Counted from the first letter of the stretch, positions 32,772-41,577 are shown. The stretch: 64,000 nucleotides of DNA from PALSA-243 sp049522755 (GCA_049522755.1 JBEKNN010000011.1:1-64000), one strand, 5' to 3'. Program-made: numbers and translations. Notes: generated by a model from the sequence alone, not told the origin.

Positions 32772-33895
32772 TTGTCGGCTCCAGTTGGAGTCACTCCAGC
32801 TGGGGTGGGCGGGGTCACGGGTTCCCGAATGGCCGCGGCGGTTTTCGGAGAGACAGGCCGGGAGGCCTGTCCTACGGGGATCACTACGGCGGCGGAGAGA
32901 TCGGGCAGTAAGTGCGGGTCGCTCTTGTCGAGACGGAAGACCGCAGTGAAATTCTTGATGGGACTGCCAAGGGCGGAAGATGCCACCGGGCTGGCAAATT
33001 CGAGATGCGCCGGCAGAACGAGATCGGGATAAGCATCCAGGCGGACGGTGGCGCGGGTTCCACGCTCGAGCGCGATGCCGTCGGGCTCGCCCACCGAGCA
33101 CACGACGGACATCTCCGTGGGATCGAAGATGCTGAGCAGCGCCTGGCCGCGGTAGAGCTGGTCGCCTTCCTGAGGATGGCCCAGGGTGTTGGCGCGGAAG
33201 ACGTTCTGGTGGGCGACCATGCCGGCGATAGACGCCTTGATGGTCATCAAATTGATGTTGTTCTCGGTGCGCTCAAGGGTCACCTTTTGACGGTCGCGCT
33301 GGAGCTCGAGAATGCGGAGGGCGGCGCCGTCGGCCCGGTCGTGAAGCGCGTTGGATTTCTTGAGGCTCTCCACGTGAGCGCCCGCGATGCTGGCCTTCTC
33401 CTCGTTCTTGAGGCGGTCGATTTCGCTGAGCAGGGGACCTTTCTTGAGCTCGATTTGGGCTTTGGCAAGGTCGGCCTCGGCCTGCTTGAGGTCGGAATCG
33501 CGCTTGGCGGCATCGGCGTTATTCTGGGCGCGCTTCTGATCCACCTGATGAGAGAGATCGTCGAATTTCGCCTGGGCGTCGCGGGCGCTATCCATCTGCT
33601 GCGTAGGGTCGAAGGCGGCGATCAAGTCGCCTACCTTGACGCTGGCGCCGTTAGGGATGAGGTGGGTGAGGGTCAAGGGGCCAGCCTGGCTTCCGTAAAT
33701 GGCGGGGATCAAGACCTTCGAAGAGCGAACCGCCTGGACGGTTCCGCTGATGCGAACTTCGCGGTTGGCGGCAGAGACGTCGGCTGGAGTGGGAGCCGCG
33801 GCTTGAGCCACGGGCGGGCTCGGGCGAGTGCAGGCAGCCGGAAACAATGCGCAGATCGACAGCAGGCCACAGAACGACGCCGTTAACGGGCGCAC
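32768..33895 (-). CDS. Membrane-fusion protein 3, lipoprotein type
   Basis: The 375-residue protein has a lipoprotein signal with lipobox FPAAC (Cys at residue 22), so it is lipid-anchored rather than membrane-spanning. A biotinyl-lipoyl-like domain (VRISGTVQAVRSSKVLIPAI), a long coiled coil (~105-215) and the beta-barrel (STEMSVVCSVGEPDGIALERG-like region) follow. The tail is Pro/Ala/Thr-rich. Codons ~345-355 (VGQASRPVSP) are encoded by a palindromic element (GACAGGCC-GGGA-GGCCTGTC, ~32848-32870) inserted in frame. It is the first gene of the operon. Confidence 0.88.
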   Translation of the reverse strand: MRPLTASFCGLLSICALFPAACTRPSPPVAQAAAPTPADVSAANREVRISGTVQAVRSSKVLIPAIYGSQAGPLTLTHLIPNGASVKVGDLIAAFDPTQQMDSARDAQAKFDDLSHQVDQKRAQNNADAAKRDSDLKQAEADLAKAQIELKKGPLLSEIDRLKNEEKASIAGAHVESLKKSNALHDRADGAALRILELQRDRQKVTLERTENNINLMTIKASIAGMVAHQNVFRANTLGHPQEGDQLYRGQALLSIFDPTEMSVVCSVGEPDGIALERGTRATVRLDAYPDLVLPAHLEFASPVASSALGSPIKNFTAVFRLDKSDPHLLPDLSAAVVIPVGQASRPVSPKTAAAIREPVTPPTPAGVTPTGADK

Positions 33896-34010
33896 ACGAA
33901 TACCCTCCGATTTCGGTCTCTCCAGTTAGACGTCACAACCCCGGTAAAGGTTGAGGAGAAATCCGCGCAGGCAGCGACACATAGAGACAGTGGATGCTGC
34001 GCCAAGAAAA

Positions 34011-34052
34011 AGCCGGCTGAAAACCGGCTGCAGCCAGGATTGGCTGCCCCAC
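34011..34052. repeat. Palindromic repeat at the stop of the secreted TPR gene
   Basis: AGCCGG-N7-CCGGCT followed by GCAGCCAGGATTGGCTGC and CCCAC. The TAG stop of the minus-strand TPR gene (34054-34052) starts at the edge of the repeat, reading TAGTGGGGCAGCC. Confidence 0.75.
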
Positions 34053-35374
34053 TACTTCTTTTTCTTGGGGACCGGCGCCGCGCAGGGCGTTACCTTCAGG
34101 TCCTTGATGTCCTTCTTGTCGATGGTCATCGTCAGCATGAAGGGCGCGCTGGTGAACGCCTGGGCGACGCCGGCAAAGGTGATCACGCCGCTCTCCGCTT
34201 TGCCGGTCAGAGGGGTTTCCAGCTTCAGGGTGATTTCCGGAACCAGCGGACCCGTTGCGTCGGGCAGCGGAATGGCAACCTGCAATTCCTTGGCGCGGCA
34301 CTTGCTCTCGAGCACCGTCCCCTGGAGTTCCGGAACTTGCGCATCCTTCATACCGCTGTCGAAATACTGCTGGCCCTGATCGGACGTCAGGGTGGCTTTC
34401 AGCTTCATGTACAGCGCGATGTAGGGGTGGCTGGTTTCAAACTCCTTCTCCTTCTTCTCGGCAATCTCTGTCGCGGTTTCTATGTGGAAATCCGCCGGAG
34501 GCATCGGACTCGCCTTGGCTTGCTGCTCGAGCTGATCCAGGCCGTCGGCGGCGCCATGGTAATTGGTGTAATAGTTCTTTAGAAAATTAGTGACCGTCTG
34601 CGCGTTCTGAGCGCCGCCCAGCGTAGGATCGATGGCCACCGCGCGGGCAAACGCGTACAGAGCCGCGTCGTTCTTCCTGTCGCAGCGTAGAGCGACGCCC
34701 AAGTGATATGAGATCGCCGACTTGTCCGGATAGTCGCCCAATGCCTTGGCCCATGCCGCTTCGGCGCCGGGACAATCCTTCTTGGCTTCCGCCTGAATCG
34801 CCGGCGCCACGGCGATCTGATACAACGCCCCGTCGGCGGCGGCGGTCATGCTCGCGCGCGCCCCGTTCCAACCGGCGTCATCCACGTCAGCCGGCTTCCG
34901 GTTGTAGGATTTAAGCTGTTGGGCGGCCTGGCGGGCGATATCGATCTCAGCCGGAGTGGGATCCGGAATCTGGAGAATTGCCGTGGTGGCGGAAAACAGA
35001 ACCTTGAGAACCTGCCGCGGCCCATCCTTGGGATCGGGGAACAGCGAGTCGAGGTTCTGCGCCATCAGCTCCTTGGCCTTGTCGAGCAGCTTGTCGAACT
35101 GCTTGTTGAGCTCATAGGCCTGGATGTACATCACCTCGCGATCGGTCTTGAAATCCGAATCCGGGTACTTCTGCTTCCACGTGTTCAGATCGTCGATCGC
35201 CTTGGTCCCATTCTTGGCCAGGATATCCTTCGTCGCCGCGTCATAAATGTCGAACTCGGCCTGGTCTTTGACCTTCTTTTCGGGCGCAGCGGTCTGCGCC
35301 GCACCGGACGATGCGACCGCCATCAAAATGGCCGCCGCCACTACGCCGCTCGATAATCGATTGAACTGTCGCAC
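34052..35374 (-). CDS. Secreted TPR-like protein
   Basis: The 440-residue protein has a signal peptide (MRQFNRLSSGVVAAAILMAVASSGAAQ). Helical repeats follow: AEFDIYDAATKDILAKNG, NTWKQKYPDSDFKTDREVMY and GVALRCDRKNDAALYAFARAVAIDP, a TPR-like unit. A beta-rich C-terminus (~340-435) ends in PKKKK. It should act in the periplasm as a scaffold or assembly factor. No neighbour gives a clearer role; its helical part recalls the TPR lipoprotein at 59007-59837. It is monocistronic by position. Confidence 0.8.
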   Translation of the reverse strand: MRQFNRLSSGVVAAAILMAVASSGAAQTAAPEKKVKDQAEFDIYDAATKDILAKNGTKAIDDLNTWKQKYPDSDFKTDREVMYIQAYELNKQFDKLLDKAKELMAQNLDSLFPDPKDGPRQVLKVLFSATTAILQIPDPTPAEIDIARQAAQQLKSYNRKPADVDDAGWNGARASMTAAADGALYQIAVAPAIQAEAKKDCPGAEAAWAKALGDYPDKSAISYHLGVALRCDRKNDAALYAFARAVAIDPTLGGAQNAQTVTNFLKNYYTNYHGAADGLDQLEQQAKASPMPPADFHIETATEIAEKKEKEFETSHPYIALYMKLKATLTSDQGQQYFDSGMKDAQVPELQGTVLESKCRAKELQVAIPLPDATGPLVPEITLKLETPLTGKAESGVITFAGVAQAFTSAPFMLTMTIDKKDIKDLKVTPCAAPVPKKKK

Positions 35375-35637
35375 CTGCGCCCTCCCCGCTATTCCGCGTT
35401 AATTTTGGACAAAGTCCCTCAGATTGGACACCGGAACCGCCCGCCGGGTTCCGGTTACGAATATAACAGATGATGGTAGCGCAATGGCGTCCTCCAGCAG
35501 GCGCTCGCCCCACGCGCCAACCAGGCCCAACGCCGGCCTTGACGGACCACACTGCCTCTGAATTTCCGATACCCACTGGCCAAACGGTTACGATCCCGGC
35601 CGGCCCAAACCTGCGCTGCGGACTCTAAGTAGCCATT

Positions 35638-35666
35638 TTGCGCGTGGCGCAGCGATGCGGGATAAT
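35638..35666 (+). promoter_or_regulatory. Candidate promoter for a leaderless transcript
   Basis: TTGCGC and GATAAT are separated by exactly 17 bases, and the ATG of the next gene comes only five bases after GATAAT. Transcription would start at or next to the A of ATG. No Shine-Dalgarno sequence precedes the gene. Confidence 0.45.
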
Positions 35667-35671
35667 GCGGT

Positions 35672-36181
35672 ATGGAGAACCTAGACATAATTCTGCTGGT
35701 CGCCGGGCTTTTGTGTGCGGTAAACGCCTCGGCGCAGTCGGTCGATAAAGAACCTGTGGCAATCGTCGAGGTTGGCGGAGCCGCGGGGTGGGATGTCAAA
35801 GGCGGCGGGTCGAGCTTCGGCCCCGACCTCGCGGTTGAGGTTACGCCGATCGAGAAATGGCTGGAGCTTGAAGCAGGCGCCACGCCGCTCTTCCGCCGTC
35901 ACTCGACGGAATGGGACACGGACCTTCTGTTCAAGAAGCCTTGGACTCTCTCCGAAAAAGTGGAATTTATGGCCGGCGTTGGCCCGGAGTGGATACATAC
36001 GAGGGCATATGGCGTAACTGCGAACTCACTCGGCGGCGAAGCCGTGCTGGACTTTATGTTCTGGCCCTCCGCGAAGCATAGATTTGGCTGGTACCTCGAA
36101 CCGGGCTACGAATACAACTTCGGGCGAGGACATGAGCGCTCGGTTGGCATAAGCGGCGGTCTATTGATCGCGATTCGATGA
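35672..36181 (+). CDS. Small outer-membrane beta-barrel-like protein
   Basis: The 169-residue product has a signal peptide (MENLDIILLVAGLLCAVNASAQ) and alternating beta strands: PVAIVEVGGAAGWDV, LAVEVTPIEKWLELEAGATPL, VEFMAGVGPEWIHTRA and HRFGWYLEPGYEYNFGRG. The end GISGGLLIAI resembles the last strand of OmpA/OmpW-like barrels. It is likely an eight-stranded porin-like protein of unknown role. It may be translated from a leaderless mRNA (see promoter). Confidence 0.7.
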   Translation: MENLDIILLVAGLLCAVNASAQSVDKEPVAIVEVGGAAGWDVKGGGSSFGPDLAVEVTPIEKWLELEAGATPLFRRHSTEWDTDLLFKKPWTLSEKVEFMAGVGPEWIHTRAYGVTANSLGGEAVLDFMFWPSAKHRFGWYLEPGYEYNFGRGHERSVGISGGLLIAIR

Positions 36182-36439
36182 GGCTGTAGGTGAATGCAGG
36201 ATAACTGTTGCACAAGGGGCCCGCTTAGAAACGAAGAGATTGTCTCTATTGTTTCCAGGTCTAGGATGGAGTCACTTCTTTCCAATCGTCTAAGTTCCCT
36301 TTTCTCTAATTCGTCGGCCTTCTCCAGAGACATCCCTTCGGGAATCCAATAGCATTCCACGGTCTCGCAAACACAAAACGGCGCACACGGTCGGGCGTCT
36401 GAACGAGACTCCCGGATTGCCGTCTTCAACCTCCGACAG

Positions 36440-36570
36440 CTAATTCCCGGACGCTTCTGTACGCGGTCAATGACGATGACGTCGGCCAGCGACCTGGTAG
36501 CTTGCAGCTTCAACCCCGGTTGCGCCTGCACGGCGATGAAGAGATCCGGGGATTCGCCGCATCCGGGGCA
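36440..36570 (-). pseudogene. 3' remnant of a TIGR03435 family gene
   Basis: On the minus strand, GESPDLFIAVQAQPGLKLQA then TRSLADVIVIDRVQKRPG matches the C-terminus of the intact TIGR03435 gene next door (GLKLEATRGSVEALVIDHVE). The rest of the gene is not recognisable; the surrounding frame gives no signal peptide or family blocks. The 500-base gap 36182-36679 otherwise appears empty. Confidence 0.7.
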
Positions 36571-36679
36571 GGCGGTCGGCGGCGATCGTCCGGAGCGCCA
36601 TGTTCCACACACGTTGCGCGGGCAGCCGCACTCAGCGAATCGGCTCGATGAAAGTTAAGATATTACTGTGAAGGGGATC

Positions 36680-37489
36680 ATGTCCGAAAGATGGAAGCCT
36701 GCGGTCGCGGCCTTTGTCGTTGCGGCCGGCGGCATGTTCGCTCAGTCCGATGCGAATCGCCCAAGCTTCATCGAATTTGAAGTCGCGTCCATCAAGCCGA
36801 CTCCTCCTGGAGCGGGGGGCAGGTGGATCAGAATGCAGAGCGCCCATGAGTTCGCCGCGAAGAATCACGCGCTCAAAACTCTGGTGGCGGCAGCCTACAA
36901 TCTGAATCCCAGGGCGATCTCGGGCGGCCCGGCGTGGGTGGATTCCGACCGTTACGATATCGTCGCCAAGGCGCCCAGCGAGGTCCGCCCCAACCTGGAT
37001 GAGCAGATGTCGATGCTGCGCAAGCTTCTGGCCGACCGGTTCCAGCTCACGTTTCATCGCGAACCAAAAGAGCTGCGGGTCTACGCGCTTACGATCGCAA
37101 AAGGCGGGCCGAAGCTGAAAGAGAGCACGGTGTCTCCGGATGCCTCGCCGGAAGGGCCGCCGCCGCTTATTTTTGTGGTTTCGCCTCAACTCGTGCGGTT
37201 GCCGGGCCGCAATGCGACCATGGCTGATTTGGCCTCGGTAATGCAGCGCGCCGCGCTCGATTACCCGGTGCTGGATAAGACAGGGCTTTCCGCACGGTAT
37301 GATTTCGATCTGGAGTTCACCCCGGACGAAACCGTATTCGGCGGGGCATTAGGAGCGGGCGCCGATGATTCCGCCAAGCCCGGCCTGTTTGGCGCGATTT
37401 CGCAGCAGCTCGGTCTCAAATTGGAAGCGACAAGGGGATCGGTTGAGGCGCTGGTCATCGACCACGTCGAGCGTCCCTCGGAGAATTGA
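36680..37489 (+). CDS. TIGR03435 family protein
   Basis: The 269-residue protein starts at the ATG at 36680 behind AAGGGGAT (a GTG four codons earlier is also possible) and has a signal peptide ending FAQ. Family blocks are FEVASIKPTPPG, LVAAAYNLNPRAISGGPAWVDSDRYDIVAKAP, LLADRFQLTFHREPKEL and YALTIAKGGPKLKES, and the C-terminal VLDKTGLSARYDFDLEF, QLGLKLEATRG and VIDHVERPSEN. The family is expanded in Solibacter-like acidobacteria and uncharacterised; it often accompanies BlaR/M56-type sensors, which are not adjacent here. A broken relative lies divergently upstream. Confidence 0.93.
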   Translation: MSERWKPAVAAFVVAAGGMFAQSDANRPSFIEFEVASIKPTPPGAGGRWIRMQSAHEFAAKNHALKTLVAAAYNLNPRAISGGPAWVDSDRYDIVAKAPSEVRPNLDEQMSMLRKLLADRFQLTFHREPKELRVYALTIAKGGPKLKESTVSPDASPEGPPPLIFVVSPQLVRLPGRNATMADLASVMQRAALDYPVLDKTGLSARYDFDLEFTPDETVFGGALGAGADDSAKPGLFGAISQQLGLKLEATRGSVEALVIDHVERPSEN

Positions 37490-37629
37490 GCGACCCGGAC
37501 AACGTGGCCGCACGACGAGTATGGCGTTACGCCGCGAAGTAGCGCCGTCGAACCGCGCCTCGCGAAACCCGCTGCGAGTTTCGTTCCGCTACGATGCCAA
37601 ATGCTTCCGCCTGTTTGTAAAATCGAACC

Positions 37630-38571
37630 ATGGCGCGGCTTCTTCTCGCGATCCCGCTGTTGACGTTGGCGAGTCAATGCCTCCAGGCGCAAACTCCGCC
37701 GCAGGCGACAGGGCAAGGGGATGCCCGCATCGCTTCGGCCAATCTGCATCTATCGTGTGTTGGCGCAGGCAGGCCTCTGGTTATCCTGGAAGCCGGCGCG
37801 GGCCGGGGCGCCTCCGATTGGGAGAAGGTGCAGCCCGGCGTTGGGAGTCTCACGCAAGTCTGCTCGTATGACCGCGGTAAGGACCGTTGTTGCGAAGACG
37901 TCATTGACGATCTGCGGGCGCTTCTGCGCGAGTCTTTCCTTCCCGGTCCCTACGTTTTCGTGGGCCACTCATTGGGTGGATTATACGTCCGTCGATTTGC
38001 CGCTCGATTTCCCGATGACGTGGCCGGGTTGGTATTGGTGGACAGCGCGGATGAGAAACAGCTAACCGGCATCATCGCCCCAGGTTTGCAGCCTGAGCTT
38101 TATCGGCCGGGCGCGATGTCCGATTCAGAGCTCCAGGTATTCTTCAGGGATTTGGGACAACGCATGCTGGCGCAGCGGACCGCGCCCGCAGCGGGAAACA
38201 CGAACAGAGCGAGCGACGGCCCCGCGGGTGAAATACGAACTGCGCAGTTCTACCGGCAGATAGCGAATGACCGCCGCGACTTCATGTTCTCCCCAAAACC
38301 CTTGATTGTTTTGACCGCTACCCTTACGGCGCCTATGCCCCGTTTTTCAGCCGGGCAGCGAGCCCAACTTGAGGAAGACCATCGAACATTGCAGGCACGC
38401 ATGCGGCTTCTTTCGAGAAACAGCAAGCAGATCCTGGTCCCCAACAGCGGCCATTATGTTCATCTGGATCGACCGGATATCGTAATCGCGGCGATTCGAG
38501 AGGTGGTTACCGCTGTTCGGCGCGGGGGTCCGTTGGACCCGGAGGGAAACTTGGAACGGCTGAGGCTGTAA
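37630..38571 (+). CDS. Exported alpha/beta hydrolase
   Basis: The 313-residue protein has a signal peptide (MARLLLAIPLLTLASQCLQAQ). The alpha/beta-hydrolase blocks are PLVILEAGAGRGASDW (oxyanion region), FVGHSLGGLYVRRFAARFP with the Ser nucleophile, DVAGLVLVDSADE, and PNSGHYVHLDRPD with the catalytic His. The usual loop after CSYDR (normally CSYDRAGxGWSxP) is shortened to GKDRCCEDV, a likely small deletion near the active-site entrance. The substrate is unknown; esterase activity is the default guess. Confidence 0.87.
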   Translation: MARLLLAIPLLTLASQCLQAQTPPQATGQGDARIASANLHLSCVGAGRPLVILEAGAGRGASDWEKVQPGVGSLTQVCSYDRGKDRCCEDVIDDLRALLRESFLPGPYVFVGHSLGGLYVRRFAARFPDDVAGLVLVDSADEKQLTGIIAPGLQPELYRPGAMSDSELQVFFRDLGQRMLAQRTAPAAGNTNRASDGPAGEIRTAQFYRQIANDRRDFMFSPKPLIVLTATLTAPMPRFSAGQRAQLEEDHRTLQARMRLLSRNSKQILVPNSGHYVHLDRPDIVIAAIREVVTAVRRGGPLDPEGNLERLRL

Positions 38572-38688
38572 GAAACGGCTGTTCACTCGAACAGTGGCCG
38601 ACACGGCGTGCGGCGAACTCCTACAAAATCCCCCACAGTGGAATCGGGGACCGTTGGTGCTTTACAATCAGTCTTGTCTTTTCAATAT

Positions 38689-38777
38689 GCCCGGGTGGCG
38701 AAATCGGCAGACGCAAAGGACTTAAAATCCTTTTTCCGGCAACGGAAGTGCGGGTTCAATTCCCGCCCCGGGCACCA
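38689..38777 (+). tRNA. tRNA-Leu (anticodon TAA)
   Basis: The acceptor stem GCCCGGG pairs with CCCGGGC at 38767-38773, followed by A and an encoded CCA. The anticodon stem GGACT/AATCC encloses the TTAA loop with anticodon TAA. A long variable arm (TTTTCCGGCAACGGAAG region) and GGTTCAATTCC T-loop are class II features of leucine tRNA. Confidence 0.95.
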
Positions 38778-38878
38778 ATGAACGTCACTCGACGCAGCTT
38801 GCTGCCGGCCAATTGTTCGCGCCGATGGTGAGCATCTCCGATCCTTTTCGATCGGCATACTCGTAATCGGCCGGTGCG

Positions 38879-40033
38879 TCAAATCACCGGCAATTCCTCC
38901 AACATGCGGTCGATATCTTCCGCGGCGATGTAAAAATGCGGCGAGGTGCGCACCCATCCGGCGCGCGGGGCAGCGGCGATTCCCCGGCCGCGCAGACGGT
39001 TCACAATCTCGACCGCGTCCACGCCCGCCTTGCGAAAACTCACAATCCCAGCGCCGGTTTCGGGCGTGCGCTCGCGCATGGTTTCGTAACCCCTGGCGCG
39101 CACTCCGGCGTCGATGCGGTCGCCCAGCGCCTGCACGGCCGGGCCGATCCGCTCGACGCCCACTTCCAGCAGAAACTCGATGGACGCGCGCAGGCCAAAG
39201 CATCCTATTGTATTGAGCGTGCCGCATTCATAGCGGCCGGCGTCGGGGCGCAGCCGCATGTCGCGCGAGGCGTAGTCGGCATAGGCGGCGACGTTGGTCC
39301 AGCCGAACTCCACCGGCGTCACGCGCTCTTGCAGCGCCCGGCTGATGTAGAGCACGCCGCAGCCTTCCGGACCCAGCAGCCACTTGTGGCCGTCGGCCGC
39401 CAGCGCGTCGATATGGCACTCGCCCACGTCAAGCGGAAATACGCCGAGCCCCTGTATGGCGTCGACAAAGTAAATGCAGCCGCGGCGCCGGCAGATCTCG
39501 CCGATCTCGCGCACGGGCGCGCGGTAGCCGCTGAGGAACTGCACGAAGCTGATGGAAAGCAGCCGGGCGCCGCGGCAGGCTTCATCGATGCGGTCGAGCG
39601 AATCGTAGACGGAAAGCCAGGTGATCTCGACGCCTTGCGCGGCGAGCCGCTGCCACGGGTATAGGTTCGCGGGGAACTCTTCGTGGAACCCCACCATGCG
39701 GTCGCCGCGCTTCCAATCGAGACCCATGGCGACGGTGGCGATGCCTTCGGAGGTATTCTTCACCAGCGCGATTTCCTGCGGCTGAGCCGACACCAGCCGG
39801 GCCGCGGCCGCGCGGACGCCATTATAGGCGGCCTGCCATTCGGGAAAATGTAAACTGCCGTACTGCGAGCAATCGTCGGCAAGATGCTTCATAGCGTCGG
39901 CCGATCGCTTGCAAAGCGGCGCCACGGCGGCGTGGTTCAGGTAGATCAAGTGGTTGCGGACCGGGAATTCACCGGCGTAGCGTTCCCACAGAGCCGCGTT
40001 GGCGGAAAAGTTTGCATCCTTAACGAAACCCAT
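38879..40033 (-). CDS. Class V aminotransferase (cysteine-desulfurase-like)
   Basis: The 384-residue PLP enzyme starts MGFVKDANFSANAALWERYA. Family marks are IYLNHAAVAPL, ALVKNTSEGIATVAMGL, CIYFVDAIQGLGVFPLDV and ADGHKWLLGPEG with the Schiff-base Lys, then RYECGTLNTIGCFGL. It resembles isopenicillin-N epimerase/CsdA-like class V members rather than IscS, since no scaffold or regulator gene is adjacent. Reaction on its true amino-acid substrate is unknown. It is divergent from the M48 protease by 38 bases. Confidence 0.92.
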   Translation of the reverse strand: MGFVKDANFSANAALWERYAGEFPVRNHLIYLNHAAVAPLCKRSADAMKHLADDCSQYGSLHFPEWQAAYNGVRAAAARLVSAQPQEIALVKNTSEGIATVAMGLDWKRGDRMVGFHEEFPANLYPWQRLAAQGVEITWLSVYDSLDRIDEACRGARLLSISFVQFLSGYRAPVREIGEICRRRGCIYFVDAIQGLGVFPLDVGECHIDALAADGHKWLLGPEGCGVLYISRALQERVTPVEFGWTNVAAYADYASRDMRLRPDAGRYECGTLNTIGCFGLRASIEFLLEVGVERIGPAVQALGDRIDAGVRARGYETMRERTPETGAGIVSFRKAGVDAVEIVNRLRGRGIAAAPRAGWVRTSPHFYIAAEDIDRMLEELPVI

Positions 40034-40071
40034 TCACTTTACAATACGTTAAAATGGCCTGAGGAGCCGCC

Positions 40072-41046
40072 GTGAGAACCCTCTTTGCCCGCATACTGAT
40101 CGCTTCGCTGATCGCTCTCATCGCTGCCCCGGCCTTCGCTGGCGACGACAAAAATAAGAAGAACGATCCGACGCAAATCGGCGATCGCGACGTGGGCAAG
40201 TGCCTGAACTTCTACTCGGTGGAAAAGGAAATGGCGCTGGGCAAGCAGCTCGCCGAGGAAGTGGCGCGTGAAGCCAAGGTGGTGGACGATCCGATTCTTT
40301 CCGAGTACATCAACCGCATCGGCCAGAATCTGGCGCGCAATTCGGACGCGAAAGTCCCGTTCACTTTCCGCCTTCTGCAGAACGACGTACCGAACGCTTT
40401 CGCGTTGCCCGGCGGGTTCATTTTCGTGCACACCGGGTTGATTGGAATCGCCGCCGAAGAGGACGAATTCGCGGGCGCTTTGGCGCATGAGATCGCGCAC
40501 GTGGCGGCGCGCCACCTGACCTGCCGGGAAACCAAGGCGCAGCTTGCGAACATCGGGACCATTCCGCTGAGCATTTTGTTGGGCGGTTGGGCCGGCGTGG
40601 CTGCGCGCCAGGCCGCCGGGGCGGTGATTCCGATGACGTTCCTGAGCTTCAGCCGGCACGACGAATCCGAGGCCGATTTCCTGGGGGTCCAGTATATGTG
40701 GGCGGCGGGTTACGACCCCACCGGCGCCATCAGTATGTTCGAAAAGCTGGAAACGCTGCAGCGCACGCAGCCCACCGCGGTCTCGAAGCTGCTCTCGACG
40801 CATCCCATGGATTCCGATAGGATCGCCAAGACGCAAGCGGAGATCGACAAGATTCTGCCGTCCAAGCCGGAGTACATCGTGACGACGTCGGACTACACCA
40901 ACATGCGCCAGCGGCTGCTGACGATGGAGAATCGCCGCAAGCCGGACGATCCGAACAAGCCGCAGTTGCGGCGCGCGCCGGGCGTGGATGATACGACTGG
41001 CGACGACGGCCGTCCGACATTGAAGCGGCGGGATCTGACGCAATAG
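40072..41046 (+). CDS. M48-family metalloprotease (BepA/LoiP-like)
   Basis: The 324-residue protein starts at a GTG (40072) after GAGGAG and has a signal peptide (LIASLIALIAAPAFA). The zinc motif is ALAHEIAHVAARH (HExxH), with the third ligand Glu in ESEADFLGVQYM. Also present are PNAFALPGGFIFVHTGLI and LSTHPMDSDRIAKTQAEI. Such proteases act in the periplasm on misfolded outer-membrane proteins. No TPR domain follows, unlike BepA, so it is closer to the LoiP/single-domain type. The C-terminus is charged and looks disordered. Confidence 0.93.
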   Translation: MRTLFARILIASLIALIAAPAFAGDDKNKKNDPTQIGDRDVGKCLNFYSVEKEMALGKQLAEEVAREAKVVDDPILSEYINRIGQNLARNSDAKVPFTFRLLQNDVPNAFALPGGFIFVHTGLIGIAAEEDEFAGALAHEIAHVAARHLTCRETKAQLANIGTIPLSILLGGWAGVAARQAAGAVIPMTFLSFSRHDESEADFLGVQYMWAAGYDPTGAISMFEKLETLQRTQPTAVSKLLSTHPMDSDRIAKTQAEIDKILPSKPEYIVTTSDYTNMRQRLLTMENRRKPDDPNKPQLRRAPGVDDTTGDDGRPTLKRRDLTQ

Positions 41047-41287
41047 GGCGGGGTTGAAGACCGATTGTCCGCCCGGTGGCGGCATGGTTCTCCTTGAAGC
41101 GGTGGACGCGGAATTCCGCGAAGGTGCGTGGGGCCATTAGAAGAAGTCCCTGCCAACCGGTAACCTCTCCGCGGGCCCTCACGTAGTCAATTCGGAACGG
41201 CGCGCACGCGCAAAAGTCTCCTATTTCGATACGGTTGGCTCCCCGTGAATTAACTCGCGTAAAGCCGCTGAAACACAACTCTCCACG

Positions 41288-41318
41288 AACCCGTTTTGGG
41301 ATTATCCCATAGAGGGTT
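41288..41318. promoter_or_regulatory. Dyad operator candidate upstream of the restriction controller gene
   Basis: AACCC, five bases, GGGATTATCCC, five bases, GGGTT: a 31-base dyad centred on 41303 that is symmetric at all conserved positions. It sits 29 bases before the GTG of the XRE controller. This is the position of C-boxes in type II restriction cassettes. A related shorter dyad precedes the methyltransferase. Confidence 0.65.
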
Positions 41319-41346
41319 TTATTCTCAGTCTTGACGAATCGAATCC

Positions 41347-41577
41347 GTGAGGAGCGACGCGCATCGGCGATTCAGAGAATTGCTTATCGAGGCCCGCAAA
41401 GGGGCGGGCCTCACGCAAGCGGAGCTTTCCCGCCGCCTCAAACGCCCGCAGTCTTTCGTTTCTAAGTATGAACGGGGAGAGCGACGGCTGGACGTCGTGG
41501 AGTTTGGCGACGTGGCAAAAGCGCTTGGCGTGGACGCTCTTCGCCTTCTTCGGCGGTTCTATAGCGAGGAGCCGTGA
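41347..41577 (+). CDS. XRE-family controller (C) protein of the restriction-modification cassette
   Basis: The 76-residue protein starts with GTG at 41347. It is a single helix-turn-helix domain: FRELLIEARKGAGLTQAELS, RRLKRPQSFVSKYERGERRL and DVVEFGDVAKALGVDALRL. That is the size and fold of C proteins that bind dyad C-boxes and time the expression of restriction genes. Its stop overlaps the start of the endonuclease as GTGA, so both are on one transcript. Upstream lies a 31-base dyad operator candidate. Confidence 0.88.
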   Translation: MRSDAHRRFRELLIEARKGAGLTQAELSRRLKRPQSFVSKYERGERRLDVVEFGDVAKALGVDALRLLRRFYSEEP

